This document shows, one piece after another, positions 9,129 to 17,671 of a stretch of DNA of 64,000 nt (positions are counted from its first letter, which is position 1; each line of letters starts with the position of its first letter). The position numbers and the translations under genes are program-made. Location: assembly GCF_047739745.1 (NCBI RefSeq), contig NZ_JBLLVA010000020.1, positions 33,285-97,284 on the forward strand, given 5' to 3'. This DNA is from Pseudaminobacter sp047739745. Its GTDB lineage: Bacteria; Pseudomonadota; Alphaproteobacteria; Rhizobiales; Rhizobiaceae. The notes under the pieces were generated by a model. It was not told the origin of the DNA, did not search any database, and was given only the letters and a program-made list of their open reading frames with translations.

Positions 9129-9794
9129 TCACGCGTCCGGCTCACGCATTCGGTATCCCATACCCCGCACGGTCTCGATCATGTCGATTCCCATCTTCTT
9201 GCGCAGCCGCCCGACAAAGACTTCGATCGTGTTGGAATCGCGGTCGAAATCCTGGTCGTAAAGGTGCTCGACAAGTTCGGTCCGCGACACGACCTCGCCC
9301 ATGTGATGCATCAGATAGGCAAGCAGCCTGAATTCATGCGAAGTCAGCTTGAGGGGCACTCCATCGACATCAGCCTTCGAAGCCTTGGTGTCGAGCCGCA
9401 GCGGGCCGCATGAAAGTTCTGACGACGCGTGACCCGCAGCCCGCCTTATCAGCGCCCGCACCCGTGCCAACACCTCCTCGATATGGAACGGCTTGGTCAC
9501 GTAATCATCGGCGCCGGCATCTATTCCCGACACCTTGTCGCTCCACCTGTCACGCGCGGTCAGGATCAGCACCGGCATTTTTCGGCCGTCACGACGCCAG
9601 CGCTCCACGACGCTGATGCCGTCGATCTGAGGCAGGCCGATATCCAGAACCACCGCATCATAAGGTTCGGTATCGCCGAGAAAGTGTCCTTCCTCGCCGT
9701 CGAACGCTCGGTCCACGACATAGCCGGCGTCCACCAGGGCGTCCGAAACCTGGCGATTCAGTTCCTTGTCGTCTTCAACCACCAGTATGCGCAT
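9129..9794 (-). CDS. feuP: FeuP-like OmpR-family response regulator
   Basis: 221 residues. The receiver domain has phospho-acceptor Asp51 (AVVLDIGLP) and Lys101 (YVTKPF). The C-terminal winged helix ends in ETVRGMGYRMREPDA. An extended reading frame to 9917 exists, but it would add 41 unrelated residues that overlap the small upstream gene; MRILVVEDDKELNRQ at 9794 is the standard FeuP start. The partner kinase gene follows on the same strand. In Sinorhizobium meliloti FeuP is needed for symbiosis through ndvA control; that role is transferred by homology. Confidence 0.88.
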   Translation of the reverse strand: MRILVVEDDKELNRQVSDALVDAGYVVDRAFDGEEGHFLGDTEPYDAVVLDIGLPQIDGISVVERWRRDGRKMPVLILTARDRWSDKVSGIDAGADDYVTKPFHIEEVLARVRALIRRAAGHASSELSCGPLRLDTKASKADVDGVPLKLTSHEFRLLAYLMHHMGEVVSRTELVEHLYDQDFDRDSNTIEVFVGRLRKKMGIDMIETVRGMGYRMREPDA

Positions 9795-9870
9795 GCGGCA
9801 GAACCTGTTGTCGGAATCAAAGCCTGATATAGGCCGATTCCGGCAGATGGCGAAATGGTCCAGCCACCGC

Positions 9871-10176
9871 TCAGCCTTGAGGAACGACGAATTCCGCGCG
9901 CCGTGGACGCTCGCCATCCTTGCCGGGAACCAGAACGACGATTACGCAAACCGGCTGGCCACCTTGCGTGGAGGGGCTGGCCTTGGCCAACGTTCCGCCG
10001 TTTTGGGCAGCGACCTGTTGGCCGATGGCATAGCAGTCCGCCGACACCCTCACCACAGGGCTCGGCGGCGAAAATCCAGGTGCGCTTACCGGCGCCGCAA
10101 ACGCCTGCGGCACAAGCAGCAGAACAGCGCAAAGCACAGTTGTTGCAGTCCGGAGAAGTGTGTTTGGCGTTTTCAT
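9871..10176 (-). CDS. Small periplasmic protein upstream of feuPQ, candidate FeuN-type regulator
   Basis: 101 residues starting MKTPNTLLRTATTVLCAVL, a clear cleavable signal peptide ending near AFA-AP. The mature part has two cysteines (SADCYAIGQQV and QPVCVIVVLVPG) that could form a disulfide, and a C-terminal strand-rich PRRAEFVVPQ. A longer frame begins at 10245 but would spoil the signal peptide. In Sinorhizobium the kinase FeuQ is held inactive by a small periplasmic protein, FeuN, encoded just before feuP; this gene has the same place, size class and export signal. Identity with FeuN is an inference. Confidence 0.72.
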   Translation of the reverse strand: MKTPNTLLRTATTVLCAVLLLVPQAFAAPVSAPGFSPPSPVVRVSADCYAIGQQVAAQNGGTLAKASPSTQGGQPVCVIVVLVPGKDGERPRRAEFVVPQG

Positions 10177-10289
10177 AGCGTTTGTCTTAACCGATCGCTG
10201 CTGAACGCGAAATGAATGGATAAACAAACACATGCTTTCGCGCACAAGTCAAAGCTACTGTGGTGGATTTCCGGCCGATAGCGGGCGCC

Positions 10290-10496
10290 CTACGCGATCC
10301 TGTTCCTTGCCAGAAGCCGACCGACAACGGCGCCGGCGCCTGCCAGCGCAGAGACAAGCTGCAATGCGGTGTCCAGGAGTGCCGCTTGATCCACGTCGTC
10401 GATCGGCACGCCGATCAGTCCGCCCGATGCCGAAAGCACCGCGATCAGTGCGGCCCATATCGTACGCGACATATACCAGGGTTTGTCGGCGACCAT
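10290..10496 (-). CDS. Small two-helix membrane protein at the end of the GTA cluster, holin-like
   Basis: 68 residues starting MVADKPWYMSRTIW, with an AAGGAG ribosome site 7 bases before the ATG. An upstream in-frame ATG at 10526 is possible but lacks a site as good. Two hydrophobic segments (about residues 11-29 and 39-60) with a short loop and a basic tail (GRLLARNRIA) resemble small phage holin-like proteins. It sits 47 bases after the gp15 gene on the same strand. No endolysin is adjacent, so the holin role is only a suggestion. Confidence 0.7.
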   Translation of the reverse strand: MVADKPWYMSRTIWAALIAVLSASGGLIGVPIDDVDQAALLDTALQLVSALAGAGAVVGRLLARNRIA

Positions 10497-10543
10497 TGCC
10501 GTCTCCTTCATCGACTGATTGTTCATGTTTGAGATTTGAGCAG

Positions 10544-13500
10544 TCAAAGCAGCAGCAGCCGGCGCGTCGCCGGAATACCCCATCCGGAAGAGCGGCTTAG
10601 CTGCATGACTGTCAGGTCGATCGCGATCGGCAGCGGCCCGAGGTCAGTTGCGATGCTTGCCGCTGGATAGAGCCAAGTCGGCTCCGAGGTATGTTCGGTG
10701 CGAACGGTTCCGCCGCCTGCCGCGGCAATGACGATTTGATACTGCTCGCTTTCTTCGCCAAGCGGTATTTCGCTTGCCGCCCAGCTATCCGCATCGATCC
10801 TTCCGCGCCTTATCCAGGACAGCGCCTGATCGCCATTCGCCTGTTTTATCGCCTTGAGATGAACGGGCGACAGCGGCATGCCGGCTCGAAGCCCGCCGGT
10901 TTCCAGTTGCGTGACATAGTTGACGCTGGAAAAATCCGCCACCACCGGTCCCGCCCGCCAATTGAGCGGCAGCCCGATCTCACCGGCAAGCAGTCCTGCA
11001 GGCTGTACTGCCTCGTCGAGAAGCACGAAGCTCGCGCCTGAAGCAGCACCAGCGTCCATCGCGTCGTTGGTCCCTAGCTGGCCGCGAAGAAGGCTGGTCA
11101 GCCGCCACATATTGGCGGAAATCTCCTCCGCCATCTGGAACTGCACGATCTCCCAAACACCGATGTTCGATTGGATCGCCGCCGCATTGGCGCCGTTCAG
11201 CAATTGCAGTCGGCTAACGCTGGCGACCTCGCTATCGAACAGTTCAACAAGAATGGAGTTCGACTGGTCGAATCTTCCCTGAACCCCGCCCGGCAATGCG
11301 TCCACCAGTCGCCCGACACTTGCAGCGTGGCTGATCGTGTTGCGCTGCGCGAACCCCGTCTCCTCAGGCGAAGCGAACAGAAGCTGCCTTCGCCACGGCT
11401 TTTGCCAGATCGCCACGCGAAAGTGATCCTGCAGCGCAACGCCACTCGAACTCGCCGGCAGGTCGAGGAATTGGGCATAGGGCTGGCCGACGATCACCGG
11501 TACGTCCGGTATCGGCCGGCCGCCCGATGAGTTCCATGCCGTCGGAACGGATCTGGCCATCTGCTTCGCCGTGACCCGGCGAACCAATCCATCTTCGATC
11601 TCGGTCACCAGAAAATCAGAGCTCAGCCCTGACTGCGGCAGGCGCACGACCGCTCCTGGAAGGACATCGCCACCCGGAGCAGGAATTGCGAATGTAATGG
11701 CCTCACGTTCCGACCAGATACGCCGCATCCGATCGCCTAGTAACGCCCGCCCCTGCTCCGCCTCCAGAACGCCGGGAAACTCGGTGATTTGCTGGCGGCT
11801 CCCCGATGCACCGAAGCGGCTGTTTCTCACCGAGGCTGTCTGGTATTCGGCGAGCGGATCACGAAATGCGAGGATAGCCTCAGCCGGAAGTTGATGGTCG
11901 GGCGCCCGCACTACCTGGAGAACTGCATTCTCGGCATCATCGGCCAGTTCCGTGATGGTAATTGGCGGCCGGTATAGATCGTTTCTGCGAAACACCAGAC
12001 GACCAGCGCTTTCGCTGACGCCGAGATCGAACAGATTGACGATCGGCTCAAGCGAAGAACGCGCAGAGGCAGGATTTGAGATCACATACCCGTCGACGGT
12101 TCCGACCGCATCGGAGACATCGGCCGGCGATAAGCCGTGATCCTTCAGAATTTCATTGATCAGACCGCCGACGCTCGGGCTCGAGAGTCGTCCATTCAGC
12201 CAATGCCCGCGATGCCAATTGCTACCGTCCGACCACATGTCCTCGCGCAGCGGGAAAGCCGGAAAGGGTCGAGCGTCCCATGCCCACAGGTAGATCCGCG
12301 ATGCATCCACCATTCGCCCACCATAGAGCGACGAGATCGGATTCTCCGTGTCGACAAAACTCGGATCGTCTGGATTCCACCTTCCGGCGTGGGCTTCCAG
12401 AAACCGCCGCTGCGCCGCATCCGAGCGGCCACCATCGGAAAAATAAGGAACGGCGCCTTCCACTGATTTCGGATCGGGAAATACATTCGGCTGGTTCGGT
12501 CCCTTGTCGACAGCCGGACATCCCAGTTCCGTGAACCATATCGGCTTGGAACCGGGTACCCACGCGGTCGGTTGCGCCGCCTCGACACCGTTGATGCGCT
12601 GATGATGGACATTGCCCCACCAATTGACCAGATCCTTGTAGCGATAGACCCACGGCTTGCCATAGGCGCCATCGGTAATCGGCGAACGCTCGCGCCTCTC
12701 GCGAGCTTCCGCGGAAGGATAATACCAGTCATAGCCCTCGCCGCCGGCAATCGCCGCGCGCAACCCCGCCAGATCGTATGGCCCGCTCAGCCCGTCGGGA
12801 TTCGGCGCGGAATAATCGGTGTCACGCCAGTCGGACAATGGCATGTAGTTGTCGATGCCGACAGCATCCACCGCCGGATGAGCCCATAGCGTGTCGAGGT
12901 GAAAATACACATCGCCGCTGCCGTCCGCCGGCTGATGGCCGAAATACTCACTCCAGTCCGCACCATAGGTAATCGCCGTGCCGGACCCCACAATTGCACG
13001 CACGTCAGCGGCCAATGCGCAAAGCGCCTCGACGAACGGAAAACTATCATTCTGGTCCCGCAGCGTCGTCAGACCCAGAAACTCGGTTCCTACCAAAAAG
13101 GCATCCACCCCGCCTGCCAATACAGCCAAATGCGCGAAATGCAGTATGAACCGCCGGTAACCCCAGTCGTCAGCCGCGCCACCGAACAGGATCGTACCTC
13201 CGGACGGCTGGAACTCACCTTGCCTGGCTGCGCCGCAAAAACTTTCCACCTGTATGCGCGCAGTCGCGGTCCGTTCCGCGCTTGCTGGTTGCATCGGGGC
13301 GGGATGCGAGGTGATGCGGCCACGCCAGGGATAAGGCGGCTGCGAAGAACCGCCATAGGGATTCGGCAGTGTGTTGGCGGCCGCTATATCCATCATCACG
13401 AACGGGTAGAGCGTGACTTTCAATCCCCGAGCCCTGATCTCCTTGATCGCGGCCACGACGCTGCTGTCCGATGGCGAGCCGCCATAGGCGGCCCCTCCGT

Positions 13501-14443
13501 TGTGGTAGGATACGACCATCGCGGTATCGCGCTCCACGCCGGATACCGACCATTCCTGCGAAAAGCCCGTGGCTGTGCGGCTGGTCACGGCGGGGCGGAT
13601 CCTGCAATTGCCGGCACGCAGATCGTCACCGAACCACGTCGCCACCAGCGCGACGTGCTCGAGATTGGGGCAGAGCATCTGCAATTCGTCGAGCGAAGCG
13701 GCGATATCCGTGCCGGCAAACAGCATGTGCCGGTTTTCGGCCTGTGTTTCGCCCGGCCGGTTCCGCCGCGTCACCAGTTCGGAAGACAGTCCATACTCGG
13801 TTGCGCCCGGAATGAGCGCGACCGCCCGCACCTGCTTTCTCAGTTCTCCGACCGGCCGAAGCACCTCGAACTGTAGTTGCGGGATGCGGTTGCCATATTC
13901 GCCCAACGGAAAATGATCGAGCACCACATAGGCGACGCCACGATAGGCAGGCGCGTTTCCTGCCCCTTGGCGCGCTTCGATCAGCGGGTCCACCGGCTGG
14001 TCCTCGCTCCCGCGATAGACCCTCAGTTCCACGCTATTTCGATCAATTTCGTGCCCATCGGCCCAGATCCTGCGAATTCCGGCAATTTCGCCTTCGCAAA
14101 GCGCGAAGGCCACGTTCGCGAAGTAGGCATATTCGGTCACGCGCGGCCCACCCTTGGAGCCTTGGCGTTTGGTGGTACGGGCCTCCTCGAAGCGCGTTGC
14201 CCAGATCAATGTCCCGCCGATGCGCGTGGCCCCGTAGACTCGCGGAATCGGTGCGCCCTCTTCCGCGGTAAACGGCCGGGCGCCACTCAATCGTGGCCCT
14301 TCGATATGGCGCGTGCTGTCGATCAGTGCGCGATCGATGGAGTAGCCCGCAAGCGCTCCCGCGGCGGTTCCGATCGCCGTGCCAACCGGCCCCAGCATGC
14401 CTCCGAGAAAGGCTCCAGCCGCCTGCAGAACAATGGTTGCCAT
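10544..14443 (-). CDS. GTA host-specificity / tail tip protein (gp15, phage megatron-like)
   Basis: 1299 residues, the largest protein in the window. The N-terminus MATIVLQAAGAFLGGMLGPV is a glycine-rich hydrophobic segment, followed by the IPRVYG and GTLIWATRFEE blocks typical of tail-tip proteins. A large TIM-barrel-like region with glycosidase-like motifs (YGADWSEYFGHQ, WFTELGCPAVDKGPNQPN) covers roughly residues 400-750, and a receptor-binding-type C-terminal half follows. An in-frame extension to 14746 overlaps gp14 and is not supported. In RcGTA the equivalent protein forms the baseplate hub and contacts the recipient cell. Confidence 0.92.
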   Translation of the reverse strand: MATIVLQAAGAFLGGMLGPVGTAIGTAAGALAGYSIDRALIDSTRHIEGPRLSGARPFTAEEGAPIPRVYGATRIGGTLIWATRFEEARTTKRQGSKGGPRVTEYAYFANVAFALCEGEIAGIRRIWADGHEIDRNSVELRVYRGSEDQPVDPLIEARQGAGNAPAYRGVAYVVLDHFPLGEYGNRIPQLQFEVLRPVGELRKQVRAVALIPGATEYGLSSELVTRRNRPGETQAENRHMLFAGTDIAASLDELQMLCPNLEHVALVATWFGDDLRAGNCRIRPAVTSRTATGFSQEWSVSGVERDTAMVVSYHNGGAAYGGSPSDSSVVAAIKEIRARGLKVTLYPFVMMDIAAANTLPNPYGGSSQPPYPWRGRITSHPAPMQPASAERTATARIQVESFCGAARQGEFQPSGGTILFGGAADDWGYRRFILHFAHLAVLAGGVDAFLVGTEFLGLTTLRDQNDSFPFVEALCALAADVRAIVGSGTAITYGADWSEYFGHQPADGSGDVYFHLDTLWAHPAVDAVGIDNYMPLSDWRDTDYSAPNPDGLSGPYDLAGLRAAIAGGEGYDWYYPSAEARERRERSPITDGAYGKPWVYRYKDLVNWWGNVHHQRINGVEAAQPTAWVPGSKPIWFTELGCPAVDKGPNQPNVFPDPKSVEGAVPYFSDGGRSDAAQRRFLEAHAGRWNPDDPSFVDTENPISSLYGGRMVDASRIYLWAWDARPFPAFPLREDMWSDGSNWHRGHWLNGRLSSPSVGGLINEILKDHGLSPADVSDAVGTVDGYVISNPASARSSLEPIVNLFDLGVSESAGRLVFRRNDLYRPPITITELADDAENAVLQVVRAPDHQLPAEAILAFRDPLAEYQTASVRNSRFGASGSRQQITEFPGVLEAEQGRALLGDRMRRIWSEREAITFAIPAPGGDVLPGAVVRLPQSGLSSDFLVTEIEDGLVRRVTAKQMARSVPTAWNSSGGRPIPDVPVIVGQPYAQFLDLPASSSGVALQDHFRVAIWQKPWRRQLLFASPEETGFAQRNTISHAASVGRLVDALPGGVQGRFDQSNSILVELFDSEVASVSRLQLLNGANAAAIQSNIGVWEIVQFQMAEEISANMWRLTSLLRGQLGTNDAMDAGAASGASFVLLDEAVQPAGLLAGEIGLPLNWRAGPVVADFSSVNYVTQLETGGLRAGMPLSPVHLKAIKQANGDQALSWIRRGRIDADSWAASEIPLGEESEQYQIVIAAAGGGTVRTEHTSEPTWLYPAASIATDLGPLPIAIDLTVMQLSRSSGWGIPATRRLLLL

Positions 14444-14514
14444 CAAGGCCCTCCAGAAGTCAGCCTGTCTGAGCAATCCCAGGGAAATGGACGTCCGGAA
14501 TTGCCTGCTAAAAG

Positions 14515-14994
14515 TCAGAGCGGCGTATCGGAGCCACTCGAGATTTGCGGGAACGCGAATACGCCCGCAATGCGGCCGCGCCACTGCGGCACGAGTGCGG
14601 ATACGATGACGGCGTTGCCCTGATAGGCATGAATAAACCGCTCGGGCTCGACCGCTATTGCCGCATGCTTTGCCGGCAGATGCGGCCGCCATCGGAACAG
14701 AATCAGGTCGCCGGCTAACAGCGCCGTCTTGGGCTTCTCCGCGCAATAGCGCCGGGCCGTCTCAAGCAGCAGATCGCGTTGGCTGGCCTCCGCCCAGTCC
14801 GGTGCATAGGGGCCCGGTCGCTCCGGCACGGCGCCATAGACCGCGTGCCACACGCCGAGCACCAGGCCAAGGCAGTCGCACCCAATTCCCTTGCGCGATC
14901 CCTGGTGACGATAGGGTGTTCCAAGCCAGGACAGCGCTTCCGCCACGATCAGCGACGCCAGCGGCCGGAGTTGAGCGTCCTCGCTCGCCGTCAT
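14515..14994 (-). CDS. GTA NlpC/P60-family peptidase (gp14)
   Basis: 159 residues with the Cys-His-His catalytic set of NlpC/P60 cell-wall hydrolases: Cys in GIGCDCLGLV (about residue 40), His in LPAKHAAIAVE (about 111) and His in FIHAYQ (about 122). In the RcGTA model this is a tail-located peptidoglycan hydrolase that helps the particle cross the recipient wall. It overlaps gp13 by four bases (ATGA) and is 71 bases from gp15. Confidence 0.93.
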   Translation of the reverse strand: MTASEDAQLRPLASLIVAEALSWLGTPYRHQGSRKGIGCDCLGLVLGVWHAVYGAVPERPGPYAPDWAEASQRDLLLETARRYCAEKPKTALLAGDLILFRWRPHLPAKHAAIAVEPERFIHAYQGNAVIVSALVPQWRGRIAGVFAFPQISSGSDTPL

Positions 14995-15881
14995 GGCACA
15001 ATCGGCCCTCCGTCGAACTGACCGCCTTCAACGACATAGCCATAGGCGGCATCATTGCCCGGCAGATGTGGAAAGCCTCGAAAATTCACGGCGTTGGAAA
15101 ATTTCGACTTGCAAGTGCCAAAGGTCTTGTCGCACCCGGCCTTGATCGAGAAAGCGTCCCCCTCGTCAACCGGCGCGGGCGGAGAATGTCGAAGCGTAAG
15201 CACGACCCCTCGCGCCTCCTTGCGGTGGCCTATGATGCGCTCCGCCCGCCCGGCCCGCACGCCCGCCGTCCAGTTCAGCGTGCCGTGCAGGAACCAACCC
15301 GGATCGAACGCGTCGAGACCTGAAACGATGATCGCATCCGATCCCTCGCACGACAGGACGACGCCGGCACCGACATATCCGGATTGTTCGAGCAGAAAGC
15401 CGCAGCGCCCGTCGCCGAGTTCCGCATCACATGCGCGAACGACATACCGCCCGCTCGGCTGGTCGAGCGAATAGGTCAGGCCTTCCAGTTCCGCCACGAA
15501 ACGCTGGTCGCTGCGCGTGATCCTGCCGATCGTGGCCACACGCAACAGCGCGAAGTCTTCGGGTTTTCGCCAGTTTACCAGGAAGGTCTCGACCTTTGCG
15601 CTGTCGTACAGCCCGGCTGAAATGTCCTCGTCACGGATGCGATTGGACGAAAGCGCTCCTTCGACATCGACTGTGTCGACGGCAAGCCCCAGCGTATTCC
15701 GGGCCTCCGTCGCGCTAAAGCCGGACTCCGGTTCGAACAACGTTCCGTCCACGGTCAGCGCCCTGTCGTGATCGGTAAAGCCGCTCACCACGCCATCCTG
15801 CCTCGTCAGTCGCCAGCAATGGCAGACCGTCGTCACTTCGCCTTCGAGATGATTAGTGAGGGCTTGTGGATAGGCGCTCAA
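14991..15881 (-). CDS. GTA baseplate/tail protein, DUF2163 family (gp13)
   Basis: 296 residues matching the phage-conserved BR0599/DUF2163 family: HLEGEVTTVCHCWRLTRQDG near the N-terminus, GFTDHDRALTVDGTLFEP, and a Cys-rich C-terminal half (GDGRCGFLLEQ, CDKTFGTCKSKF, NFRGFPHLPGND). The four spaced cysteines suggest an iron-sulfur cluster, as reported for the RcGTA hub protein. The start overlaps the gp12 stop by four bases. Confidence 0.92.
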   Translation of the reverse strand: MSAYPQALTNHLEGEVTTVCHCWRLTRQDGVVSGFTDHDRALTVDGTLFEPESGFSATEARNTLGLAVDTVDVEGALSSNRIRDEDISAGLYDSAKVETFLVNWRKPEDFALLRVATIGRITRSDQRFVAELEGLTYSLDQPSGRYVVRACDAELGDGRCGFLLEQSGYVGAGVVLSCEGSDAIIVSGLDAFDPGWFLHGTLNWTAGVRAGRAERIIGHRKEARGVVLTLRHSPPAPVDEGDAFSIKAGCDKTFGTCKSKFSNAVNFRGFPHLPGNDAAYGYVVEGGQFDGGPIVP

Positions 15882-16525
15882 AGCTGCACCTCGACCAGCG
15901 GAATGGACGGGATCTGACCGGCCTTGAAGGCTGTCAGGCTAAGCGACATGCGTTCTGTGTCGAAGCGCACCGGCACATCGAACTCGTAGCCGGCCGTCAC
16001 CTCGACGCCGGCAGGCGGAATGGCGGCCGGCGAAAACACCACCTCGCCTGTCTTGCCGTCGAATGAGAAATCCGCCGATGCCAGGACGGCCCCATCCACC
16101 GTGACCTTCAGCGTCCCAGGCACTGGCAGCAGGATAGGCCGAAGATAGGCGTCGCTCCACGTGCCGTAACGTTTAATGAGCTTGAAGCGATCCTTGGCAC
16201 CGTCGCCAGCCCCCAGAATCTGATCATGGGCGGATGGAGCCGCGTCGGGCCGGCAGGACTTCATGTCGAATGGATCGCGAAAGCGAAACGCATGAAGCGA
16301 GCCGCGCCGTGCTTCGAAGAAGGCGAGAACGTCATGGAGGTCGCCAAGCGACCTCACGCCCGTTCCCGCATCATAGTGGTGGCGCGATTCCGAAAACCGT
16401 GCATTGCGCTTTTCGCGACCGGAGGTCAGGCCGACAATCTCGTTTCGTCGTTCCGGCCCTCCCGTCGCGCCGAACGAGACCGCGACGGGAAACCGCACAT
16501 CGTGAAAACTGGCAAATTCAGACAC
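15878..16525 (-). CDS. GTA distal tail protein, DUF2460 family (gp12)
   Basis: 215 residues. The start is taken as GTG at 16525 (V/MSEFASFHDVRFPVAVSFG), which has a GAGGAG ribosome site about 7 bases upstream; a TTG five codons earlier would remove that site. Typical DUF2460 blocks are visible: FPVAVSFGATGGPERR near the start, RNARFSESRHHYDAG, FFEARRGSLHAFRFRDPFD and YEFDVPVRFDTERM. In RcGTA gp12 forms the distal tail ring. It overlaps gp13 by four bases. Confidence 0.92.
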   Translation of the reverse strand: MSEFASFHDVRFPVAVSFGATGGPERRNEIVGLTSGREKRNARFSESRHHYDAGTGVRSLGDLHDVLAFFEARRGSLHAFRFRDPFDMKSCRPDAAPSAHDQILGAGDGAKDRFKLIKRYGTWSDAYLRPILLPVPGTLKVTVDGAVLASADFSFDGKTGEVVFSPAAIPPAGVEVTAGYEFDVPVRFDTERMSLSLTAFKAGQIPSIPLVEVQL

Positions 16526-16536
16526 CGCTTTTCTCC

Positions 16537-17112
16537 TCAAAAAGTCCTTGTGCCGCGAGAGACCGCACGCGCCAGCATTCCGGTGATCTGGGCCTCGGAT
16601 TTGCGGAAGGAGGCGGCGTCCTGCGCGGTCACGTTGAAGACCACATTGACTGGGCCCCGGCCGCCGCTCGCGGCAACCCCGAGCCGCCCGTCGGCCGAGC
16701 GCGCCAGCGGCAGTATCGCCTCAGAACCCGCCTCGCCCATCAAGCCGATATTCCGGCCCATCGGAAAATAGGTTGGCGCGGAGACGACACCGCCAGTGGC
16801 GAAAGGCACCACCCTTCCCGGCACGCCGCCCTTGGCGAATGGCAATACGCCGGCAAAGCCGCCAAGCAGGCCCGAAAACATCGATCCTACAAGCGATTGC
16901 AGCGGCTTTAACCCTTGTTCCAGCGCCAGCCCTGCGAGATTCAGTCCGACCCTGCGCAAAACCTCATCCAATTCGCGGCCGTTGACGGTGGCGTTCTTCA
17001 AGGCGCCGGTAAGCTGCCGGCCGAAGCGATCCGACATCTTCTGCAGATCCTCGAGCGCACTCTGGAATGGCCCGGTGTCGGCGATGATCTCCACGGTCAC
17101 CTCTTCGACCAT
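16537..17112 (-). CDS. GTA tail tape-measure protein (gp11)
   Basis: 191 residues with a glycine-rich hydrophobic centre (MFSGLLGGFAGVLPFAKGGV) and the FATGGVVSAPTYFPMGRNIG and GLMGEAGSEAILPLARSADG blocks shared by short tape-measure proteins. The N-terminus EIIADTGPFQSALEDLQKMS is coiled-coil-like. It is short for a tape measure, as in other GTAs, whose tails are short. The start overlaps the end of the gp10.1 frame by 16 bases. Confidence 0.9.
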   Translation of the reverse strand: MVEEVTVEIIADTGPFQSALEDLQKMSDRFGRQLTGALKNATVNGRELDEVLRRVGLNLAGLALEQGLKPLQSLVGSMFSGLLGGFAGVLPFAKGGVPGRVVPFATGGVVSAPTYFPMGRNIGLMGEAGSEAILPLARSADGRLGVAASGGRGPVNVVFNVTAQDAASFRKSEAQITGMLARAVSRGTRTF

Positions 17113-17339
17113 GTCGTCTCCTCTTCATTCTTGTCGGGAAAAACGCGCATCAGCTCAGCGAGATCGGCGCGGCGTGGCGCGGCATTCGCCCGGCCTGAAA
17201 GAACGCTCATCGCGCGTTCGAACTCGCGTGGGGTCATTCCCCAGAAGGTCGTCGGTGGAAGCCGCAGCAGGCCGAACCCCGCGGCCATGACCTCGTCCCA
17301 AGGGAATTCGTTTGTGCTGGCTGCTGCGGCTTCTAAGGG
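17097..17339 (-). CDS. GTA tail assembly chaperone C-terminal part (gp10.1), probably made by -1 frameshift from gp10
   Basis: An 80-residue segment with the tail-assembly-chaperone block FPWDEVMAAGFGLLRLPP followed by FWGMTPREFERAMSVLSG. No ATG, GTG or TTG codon lies in this frame between the gp10 stop region and the conserved FPWDE block. The first ATG is inside that block and is preceded by a GAGG too close to act. The frame is -1 to gp10, and the shift point GTTAAAC (17345-17339) sits just before the gp10 stop. Frameshifting would join residue 111 of gp10 to these 80 residues, giving a ~191-residue fusion like lambda gpGT. Coordinates give the post-shift segment. Confidence 0.75.
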   Translation of the reverse strand, partial: PLEAAAASTNEFPWDEVMAAGFGLLRLPPTTFWGMTPREFERAMSVLSGRANAAPRRADLAELMRVFPDKNEEETTWSKR

Positions 17340-17671
17340 TTTAACGGGAGCTGCTTTTCCGGCTCTCCGAATGTCGCCGTCAGCAGATCGGACACGATCG
17401 CGGCAAAGCCGGTTGCGCCATTCAACGCCTGCATCCTGCCAACATCGCCATCGCTCACGTCCTGGCCCGCACCTCGCAATCCCGCCCCAACGATGCGGAT
17501 CATGTCCAGGGCAGACAGGCGCCCGCGCGAAAACCGCTCCACCAGCGCGGCGAGGTCGTCGGCCGCATAAGCAGATTCCAGTTCGGCAAGCGCACCGAGC
17601 GTCAAACAAAGGCGATGCGTTTTTCCGTCGAGTTCGGCGGCGATCTCGCCGCGTCGCCGGTTCGCGCTCAT
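17333..17671 (-). CDS. GTA gp10-family tail assembly protein
   Basis: 112 residues: MSANRRRGEIAAELDGKTHR, LTLGALAELESAYAADDLAAL, and a helical C-terminal half with MIRIVGAGLRGAG. This is the GTA gp10 family, a short tail chaperone-like protein. The ATG overlaps the gp9 stop by four bases. The last sense codons TTA AAC CCT lie on a GTTAAAC slippery heptamer, so part of the product may be extended into the gp10.1 frame. Confidence 0.9.
   Translation of the reverse strand: MSANRRRGEIAAELDGKTHRLCLTLGALAELESAYAADDLAALVERFSRGRLSALDMIRIVGAGLRGAGQDVSDGDVGRMQALNGATGFAAIVSDLLTATFGEPEKQLPLNP

Noticed and set aside
9795..9917. N-terminal extension of the FeuP-like regulator
   Set aside because: Would add 41 unrelated residues overlapping the small exported-protein gene; MRILVVEDD is the family start.
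12899..13876. A 325-codon plus-strand frame opposite the GTA host-specificity gene
   Set aside because: Shadow of a long GC-rich gene; no motif, no ribosome site.
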